From Vibrio mexicanus (GTDB lineage: Bacteria > Pseudomonadota > Gammaproteobacteria > Enterobacterales > Vibrionaceae): a DNA stretch of 64,000 bases. Below are positions 59,293-64,000 of this stretch, piece after piece. Made by a program: the position numbers and the translations under genes. The first letter of the stretch is position 1, and the number at the start of each line of letters is the position of its first letter. Where the stretch lies: assembly GCF_001012815.1 (NCBI RefSeq), contig NZ_JYJP01000109.1, forward strand, positions 62,001 to 126,000, read 5' to 3'. Under the pieces are notes generated by a model, which was given only the letters and a program-made list of their open reading frames with translations, was not told the origin of the DNA and searched no databases.

Positions 59293-60077
59293 ATGGAACT
59301 GACTTTCGAAATCTTCGCACTGCTATTTGCCGTCGCTACTGTGGCTGGGTTCATCGATGCAATGGCCGGGGCGGTGGGCTATTAACCTTGCCTGCACTTT
59401 TGGCCGCAGGCGTTCCGCCAACGCAAGCGCTGGCCACGAATAAGCTACAAAGCTCTTTCGGTAGCTTCTCCGCGAGTTGGTACTTTGTGCGCAATGGTTT
59501 AGTCAGCATTAAAGAGATGAAGTGGGCGATAGTCTGCACCTTTGTTGGTTCCGCTCTGGGGGCTGAACTGGTGCAGTACATTGATGCCAGTTTGCTCACC
59601 AGCCTAATCCCTATTTTGCTGATTGCAATATCGCTCTATTTCTTACTAGCGCCACAAACCAAAGAGTCAACCAGTAAGCAAAAGATGTCGGAGTCTTTGT
59701 TTGCGCTTTCCGTGGGTGGCGGCGTGGGTTTTTATGATGGCTTTTTTGGTCCGGGAACGGGCTCAATTTTCACCGTCTGTTTTGTGGTGATTGGGCATTT
59801 TTCACTTGTCGATGCAACCGCTCGAACTAAAGTGCTGAACTTCACTTCGAACATCGCGGCGCTTCTATTCTTCATTCTAGCGGGCTTGCCTGTGTGGGAG
59901 CTGGGTTTAGTAATGGCACTTGGTGGTTTCCTTGGTGCTCGTTTGGGCGCCAAAGTCGTAATTTCAAAAGGTCAGAAGTGGATTCGCCCTCTGGTGATTG
60001 TGATGTCTATGCTCATGGCCATTAAACTACTTTGGTCCGAGCATAGCGACTGGGTGCTTTCCTTCATTGTTTCTTAA
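59293..60077 (+). CDS. TSUP-family transporter (TauE/SafE, YfcA-like), frameshifted
   Basis: Polytopic inner-membrane protein of the sulfite exporter TauE/SafE (TSUP) family; about 261 residues after repair, close to E. coli YfcA. Start ATG 59293 (MELTFEIFALLFAVATVAGFI) has AAGGGA upstream. A G-run at 59368-59371 is one base short. Restoring it gives DAMAGGGGLLTLPALLAAG, the conserved first repeat motif; the second repeat has YDGFFGPGTGSIFTV. Substrates in the family are sulfur-containing anions, but this one is unknown. It converges on the flavodoxin gene. Confidence 0.88.
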
Positions 60078-60091
60078 ATCGAGCCAAACGG

Positions 60092-60646
60092 CTATTTAAC
60101 TAACAAGGCAATGCGTTTACCGAAATGGTGAGCAGTCTCTAAATCATTTGGATGAAGTTGCCCATTTTCGTCGTGACTGGACACCAAGCCAATACTTGAG
60201 CCGGTTCTGTTTAGGCCAAGTTCGTCAACATGAACTGACGTGTCGAGCCCTGCCCAAAGCATTCCGTGTTGATTGGCTAATACGAAGAAGCTTAACAGGG
60301 TTTGTTGCTGCTCTCCGTTGATACTGCCACCTGAAGTAAAGCCTGCGGCAATCTTGTCGCGCCAAATCCCTTTGCAGTAACTGTCGCTGCTTGCGTCCAT
60401 GAAGGCTTTAAACTGTGCAGCAGCACTGCCCATGTAGGTTGGGCTGCCAAATAGGATGGCGTCATATTCGCTAAGCTCGTGGAACACTTCAGTCTTGCTA
60501 TAGCGACCAGCTTGAATATCATCGCCCACTATTTCAAACAAGGTTGGCTGTACGTCGCACTGTTCCACTCCCTCGGCTACTTTTGTTGCGATTTGTTTGG
60601 TATTACCGCCATGAGAGAAGTAGACGATTGCAATTTTTGTTGCCAT
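60092..60646 (-). CDS. Flavodoxin-family NAD(P)H:quinone oxidoreductase (WrbA-like)
   Basis: 184-residue flavodoxin-fold protein. The FMN phosphate loop is in AIVYFSHGGNTKQIA near the N-terminus; LFGSPTYMGSAAAQFKAFMD and AAGFTSGGSINGEQQQTL are the other flavin-contacting loops of the WrbA/flavodoxin-like group. The start at 60646 has GAGGAGG well spaced upstream, inside the end of the VOC gene. It is the third gene of a coupled operon. A quinone or other aromatic acceptor is likely from family behaviour; the true substrate is unknown. Confidence 0.85.
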   Translation of the reverse strand: MATKIAIVYFSHGGNTKQIATKVAEGVEQCDVQPTLFEIVGDDIQAGRYSKTEVFHELSEYDAILFGSPTYMGSAAAQFKAFMDASSDSYCKGIWRDKIAAGFTSGGSINGEQQQTLLSFFVLANQHGMLWAGLDTSVHVDELGLNRTGSSIGLVSSHDENGQLHPNDLETAHHFGKRIALLVK

Positions 60647-60647
60647 A

Positions 60648-61070
60648 TCAAGCCTCCTCATAGCTATTTTTTAGGCTTGGTTCTGTTACCACGTACTCAA
60701 CAAATTCCCACTCAATACCGTCTTGGTCGAACACGTAACAACGCTTGCGATAGGTTTCATCCATGACTTCATCATCGTTTCGAAACCCTGCGGCGATTAA
60801 ACGTTGTGACACTTCATTGATGTTATCTACAACGAAGCCAACATGGTTCAAACCAAGATCATTGTATGCTTCGCGCTGACAAGTTTGTACGTGCTCCGGT
60901 TCAGGTTCTTGCAAGGCAAGGTAGCTATCTTCTGTACCTAGATGACACCATCGCTTGGTGTTTTTCCCTTGATGTCGAATTTGAAAGTCCGGCATGGCGG
61001 TTTGCAGAAAGTGAATCGTTCTCTCTAGGTTCGTGACGGTAATGTTGGCGTGTTCGACAAAGGCTTTCAT
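60648..61070 (-). CDS. VOC-family (glyoxalase/dioxygenase fold) protein
   Basis: 140-residue protein with two beta-alpha-beta-beta-beta modules of the vicinal oxygen chelate fold. The first begins VEHANITVTNLERTIHFLQ and the second NHVGFVVDNINEVSQRLIAAG; the end QDGIEWEFVEY supplies a likely metal-binding glutamate, with His8 and His near residue 76 as other candidates. Functions in the family include glyoxalases, ring-cleavage dioxygenases and resistance proteins, and this one cannot be assigned. It overlaps the upstream gene by four bases and is one base from the flavodoxin gene. Confidence 0.85.
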   Translation of the reverse strand: MKAFVEHANITVTNLERTIHFLQTAMPDFQIRHQGKNTKRWCHLGTEDSYLALQEPEPEHVQTCQREAYNDLGLNHVGFVVDNINEVSQRLIAAGFRNDDEVMDETYRKRCYVFDQDGIEWEFVEYVVTEPSLKNSYEEA

Positions 61071-62032
61071 AGGCCCTCCTGTTGTAATCGCATTTCGATG
61101 GCTTGCTGATAGTTTTGGTTAGGGAAGCGACTTGATAGCCAATAGCAGCTGTAAGTCACCTTAATTGTGTGATCATCTGAACTAGAAAAAGCTCGGGAAA
61201 TCATTGCCCTCCAAGAATCTAACTGCTGACTCTCCGTCTTATCCTTGATCAGTATTCTGGGTTGAAAAGGCTTTTGAGTGGTGCTGAAGGCAGCAACGTA
61301 AGCTTGCCAGAACTGCCTAAGTGCGAGCTCTTTGTCACTCATGTATGGAAGTAGATGGTTAAAGGCGTGAAAGCCTGTCACACCATGGAGCAGAGTGAAG
61401 TCATTAGTGTGATAGAACTGCTGCAAGATGAATTCAGCCACTTCTTCAAGCGTAAGAGACGACGGAGATGAGGAGATAAGATGAAAATTCGAATGGCGGA
61501 CAGCTTCATTGATTCGATCATCAATGATCCCCGGTTGAAAGTGGTGATCACCAAATAGTCTGGCGGCAAAGTTAAGTTGCTCTTCGGCAGTGTATTGATC
61601 GCTGATTTCGAACTTAGGTAAAGGAGTGTATTGATCTTCCCAGTAGATCAGTGCGAGTGCGATCTCCAAATGGCTATCTGCTTGAACCGCATAGCTTAAC
61701 CGAATCAGTGCATGGAAGGCTGCTGAACCAAAGTTAGCGCTAAGTGCTTCAAGTTTCTTTTTTAATACTGCACCCACGTCATTTTCGGAGAATCGTGAGA
61801 GGTATGACTCTATTCGCGCATCCAGTAAATTTTGCTGACTGTGATTTAGCGTGGTTAATCGCGGAGTGTACTGCTGAATAAAGTGATTTATGATCTCTGT
61901 TTTTGCATTGAGTTGCTTGTAGGCGATCACCGTCATTGGGAGGTGATTGGTTAGACGATCACCGTATTCGAACGCAAACTTTGCGTTGTAGTGAAGAAAG
62001 TCTTCTAGGGATGAAGCCGATTTCAAAAACAT
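61067..62032 (-). CDS. Questin oxidase-like family protein (DUF4243)
   Basis: 321-residue protein with the features of the questin-oxidase-like family: SNHLP-type motif TNHLPMTVIAYKQL, GSAAFHALIRLSYAV and FTLLHGVTGFHAFNHLLPY, rich in conserved His and helical. The fungal founder opens an anthraquinone ring by Baeyer-Villiger oxidation; bacterial members are mostly uncharacterised. The start MFLKSASSLEDFLHYNA at 62032 has GTGAG upstream. It is first in an operon with the VOC and flavodoxin genes. A 23-bp inverted repeat directly upstream may be the operator. Confidence 0.75.
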   Translation of the reverse strand: MFLKSASSLEDFLHYNAKFAFEYGDRLTNHLPMTVIAYKQLNAKTEIINHFIQQYTPRLTTLNHSQQNLLDARIESYLSRFSENDVGAVLKKKLEALSANFGSAAFHALIRLSYAVQADSHLEIALALIYWEDQYTPLPKFEISDQYTAEEQLNFAARLFGDHHFQPGIIDDRINEAVRHSNFHLISSSPSSLTLEEVAEFILQQFYHTNDFTLLHGVTGFHAFNHLLPYMSDKELALRQFWQAYVAAFSTTQKPFQPRILIKDKTESQQLDSWRAMISRAFSSSDDHTIKVTYSCYWLSSRFPNQNYQQAIEMRLQQEGL

Positions 62033-62045
62033 AGCCAACTCACTT

Positions 62046-62107
62046 AGTAAAGTTATTTATTTATAAACTAGATTCTTTACTAATGTTTGTAAATAAAAAA
62101 CTTTACT
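62046..62107 (-). promoter_or_regulatory. Large inverted repeat, probable operator of the questin-oxidase-like operon
   Basis: Arms 62046-62068 and 62085-62107 are 23 bp each and match at 21 positions, separated by 16 bp. The heptamer AGTAAAG occurs in each arm and, reversed, again in the spacer (62075-62081). The element ends 14 bases from the start codon of the first gene. Position and symmetry suggest a repressor or activator site; no regulator gene is adjacent in the window. Confidence 0.6.
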
Positions 62108-62180
62108 TAATTGATGATGTATTTGATTTTGCGATCTGTGATGGATTTTTGAACAGGGTGAGTTTAGAGACTGAAGATCA

Positions 62181-62210
62181 AAAAAAAGCGCCTTTCGGCG
62201 CTTTTTTAAA
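62181..62210 (-). terminator. Terminator after grcA
   Basis: 11-bp stem AAAAAAGCGCC (62182-62192) with GGCGCTTTTTT (62197-62207) and a TTTC loop, located 29 bases past the grcA stop on the minus strand. It insulates the questin-oxidase-like operon from grcA. Confidence 0.85.
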
Positions 62211-62238
62211 TACTTACGTTAACTTGTTTTACTGTGAA

Positions 62239-62616
62239 TTATAGAGACTCAGTAAAAGTACGAGCGATTACGTCACGTTGCTGCTCTGGAGTTAGAGAGT
62301 TGAAACGTACCGCGTAACCAGATACACGGATTGTTAGCTGTGGGTAGTTCTCTGGGTTTGCAACTGCGTCTTCTAGCGTTTCACGCTTAAGAACGTTAAC
62401 GTTCAGGTGTTGACCGCCTTCGATTTTTGGTGCAGTTTCGATAGCAACTTCGCGGCTTTCGAACTCACCTAGATCAGATGCTGGAACAACTTGGTCTGCT
62501 TCGTAGCCAGAGTTTGCAGCAACACAACGCGCTTCGTTTTTCTCTGTATCTAGTAGCCAGATTGAGTTTAGTAGTTCGTCGTTAGCGGCTTTAGTAATTT
62601 GAATACCTTGAATCAT
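62239..62616 (-). CDS. grcA: Autonomous glycyl radical cofactor GrcA (YfiD)
   Basis: 125-residue protein homologous to the C-terminal glycyl-radical domain of pyruvate formate-lyase. It replaces the radical domain of PflB after oxygen damage, so anaerobic pyruvate cleavage can continue. The radical site is Gly100 in TIRVSGYAVRFNSLTPEQQR. The start MIQGIQITKAANDELL at 62616 has AGGAG six bases upstream. Two FNR boxes 53 bp apart upstream match the E. coli yfiD arrangement, so induction under low oxygen is expected. Confidence 0.96.
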   Translation of the reverse strand: MIQGIQITKAANDELLNSIWLLDTEKNEARCVAANSGYEADQVVPASDLGEFESREVAIETAPKIEGGQHLNVNVLKRETLEDAVANPENYPQLTIRVSGYAVRFNSLTPEQQRDVIARTFTESL

Positions 62617-62712
62617 CACTTTCTCCTATACACATAATTGTGTTGGTTGGTGTTAACTTTCTAATTTTTGTTAAGCGTATTTTCTACTTAGCTGATACCC
62701 ACTATTTTAATA

Positions 62713-62726
62713 TTGATTTACGTCAA
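62713..62726 (-). promoter_or_regulatory. Proximal FNR box of grcA
   Basis: TTGAT-TTAC-GTCAA matches the FNR consensus TTGAT-N4-ATCAA at 9 of 10 positions. Its centre (62719.5) is about 103 bases upstream of the start codon, suitable for class II activation. Confidence 0.7.
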
Positions 62727-62765
62727 AATACAACTAAAAACATCAAATTCTTAATGGTTATTAAT

Positions 62766-62779
62766 TTGCGCTTAATCAA
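62766..62779 (-). promoter_or_regulatory. Distal FNR box of grcA
   Basis: TTGCG-CTTA-ATCAA matches the FNR consensus at 8 of 10 positions. Its centre is exactly 53 bp from the proximal box, the spacing of the -40.5 and -93.5 FNR sites of E. coli yfiD. Confidence 0.6.
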
Positions 62780-62942
62780 TAAAGCGTTGGAAAACCTAGC
62801 TTGTTAACTATAGTTGATAACTTAAAATAAATCTATAATGAAATTTTGTCGTAATTTTACTACAAAATACCGCATTTTAAGTGGCGATAATGCAGCCAAG
62901 CCGCATTGGTTCGTCGCGTTTCTGAAAGTAAAAAGTGATTAA

Positions 62943-63823
62943 ATGACAAAACAGACACAAGCATTTGGTAACAAATTTATTGGTGCTCATGTATCCGCTG
63001 CGGGCGGCGTGGATCAGGCTCCAATGAGAGCTCGAGAAATTGGTGCGAACGCTTTTGCACTCTTCACTAAAAATCAAAGGCAGTGGAACGCAAAGCCTCT
63101 TGAAGAAGAGACAATTGCAGCGTTCAAGTCAAATTGCGAAAAGTATGGCTTCAAATCTGAACAGATTCTTCCCCATGATTCGTACCTGATTAATTTGGGT
63201 GCTCCTGAAGTGGAGAAGCTTGAGAAGTCACGCGCGGCTTTTATTGATGAGATGGAGCGATGTCATCAGCTAGGGTTGACGCTACTTAATTTTCATCCTG
63301 GGAGTCATTTAAAGAAGCTTTCTGAGAAAGGCTGTTTATCGAGAATTGCAGAATCGATAAACATGGCTCTTGAGAAAGTGCCTGATGTGATCGCCGTTAT
63401 AGAGAATACAGCAGGGCAGGGGACGAATTTAGGCTGGCGCTTTGAACACCTCGCGGAGATCATAGATCAAGTAGAGGATCACTCGCGCGTCGGCGTCTGC
63501 TTGATACTTGCCACACCTTTGCCGCAGGCTACGACTTGCGAACCATGGCCGCGTGTGAAGCAACTTTTGCTGAGTTTGACCAAGTGGTTGGGATGCACTA
63601 TTTGAAAGCAATGCATCTTAATGATTCAAAAGTAGAATTAGCAGGTCGTGTGGATCGCCACCATTCACTGGGTAAAGGTGAAATAGGTTGGGATTGTTTT
63701 GAGTTCATCTCTAAAGACAGTCGCTTCGATTCTATCCCATTGATTTTAGAGACAATTGATTCCAGTATTTGGGCTGAGGAAATTTCTAAGTTAAGAAAAT
63801 TTCATCTAGATTCAATAAAATAG
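62943..63823 (+). CDS. nfo: Endonuclease IV (frameshifted)
   Basis: Zinc-dependent AP endonuclease for base-excision repair; about 293 residues after repair. Start ATG 62943 (MTKQTQAFGNKFIGAHVSAAGG). Motifs are FTKNQRQWNAKPL, PHDSYLINLGAP and ENTAGQGTNLG. At 63503 one G of a GG pair is missing. Restoring it gives VGVCLDTCHTFAAGYDLRTM, the metal-binding segment, and joins the C-terminal HLNDSKVELAGRVDRHHSLGKG motif, which is read in another frame as it stands. It is divergent from grcA. Confidence 0.93.
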
Positions 63824-63947
63824 AGGATTAAGCGAAATAATTGGCATCCTTTTTTCATAGTGTAACAGTGAGCAAGTAATTTATCGGCCTAGTAACTAGT
63901 GAACCGGAGATTGGCGATCGAGTTACCTATATTGGGAGGGCGCCGCT

Positions 63948-64000
63948 ATGACATTTACGACAACTGCACCACGAATGACTTCACGAGTTAACATCACTCG
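63948..64000 (+). CDS. Start of an unidentified CDS, cut by the window edge
   Basis: ATG 63948 with a strong GGGAGGG box at 63934-63940 opens a frame MTFTTTAPRMTSRVNIT that runs off the right edge. Eighteen codons are too few to identify a family. The good ribosome-binding site is the main reason to call it a gene. Confidence 0.5.
   Translation, partial: MTFTTTAPRMTSRVNIT

Larger units (their letters stand above)
62617..62942. other. 326-bp divergent regulatory region grcA-nfo
   Basis: It contains two FNR boxes (62713-62726 and 62766-62779) and a possible grcA -10 (TAGAAA, minus strand, 62680-62685). The rest is AT-rich with no gene. Confidence 0.7.

Overview
This window is core chromosome of a gammaproteobacterium of the family Vibrionaceae, almost certainly a Vibrio. 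The evidence is the protein sequences (ParC with Ser85 and Glu89 in Vibrio numbering, a DciA replicative-helicase loader beside secA, Vibrio-type GrcA, ZapE and LpoA) and the gene order. Gene neighbourhoods match Escherichia coli blocks (ygiF-glnE-hldE; nudF-yqiB-cpdA-yqiA-parE-parC; degS-degQ-zapG/zapE-rplM-rpsI-sspA-sspB; dolP-diaA-yraN-lpoA/rsmI; the dcw cluster; carAB; grcA) but are joined in a different order. I cannot name the species.

Layout. 1-4.4 kb: partial DUF47 protein, inorganic triphosphatase YgiF, a voltage-gated-type K+ channel and a chemotaxis receptor. 4.4-8.9 kb: glnE and hldE. 8.9-17.6 kb: tolC (minus), then nudF-yqiB-cpdA-yqiA and the topoisomerase IV genes parE-parC. 17.6-22.1 kb: envelope proteases degS and degQ, zapG, and divergent zapE. 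22.1-27.4 kb: rplM-rpsI, the cytochrome bc1 operon petABC, sspA-sspB. 27.4-31.7 kb: dolP-diaA-yraN-lpoA (minus) and divergent rsmI. 31.8-32.2 kb: RNase P RNA (rnpB). 32.4-49 kb: the division and cell-wall cluster rsmH-ftsL-ftsI-murE-murF-mraY-murD-ftsW-murG-murC-ftsQ-ftsA-ftsZ-lpxC, with no mraZ and no ddlB. 49-53 kb: dciA (minus), secA, mutT, then an ERIC-like intergenic repeat. 53.4-59.2 kb: dapB and carA-carB with an ArgR-like operator. 59.3-62.0 kb: a TSUP transporter and a small redox operon (questin-oxidase-like, VOC, flavodoxin). 62.2-64 kb: FNR-controlled grcA, divergent nfo, and the first codons of one more gene.

The most striking property is sequence quality. Sixteen genes, many of them essential (rsmH, murF, ftsW, murG, ftsQ, ftsA, carB, glnE and others), are broken by single-base deletions. 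There are 17 in all, each removing one base from a run of two or more identical bases, and adding the base back restores a full-length family protein each time. I therefore annotate each as one gene and treat the breaks as base-calling or assembly errors, not biology.

No CRISPR array, prophage, integron, insertion sequence, rRNA or tRNA was recognised. The observations most worth following are the 23-bp inverted-repeat operator of the questin-oxidase/VOC/flavodoxin operon, the two FNR boxes 53 bp apart upstream of grcA, a ftsQ promoter occupying the place where E. coli has ddlB, a compensated base-pair change in helix P4 of RNase P RNA, and an ERIC-like repeat that supplies the last codons of mutT.
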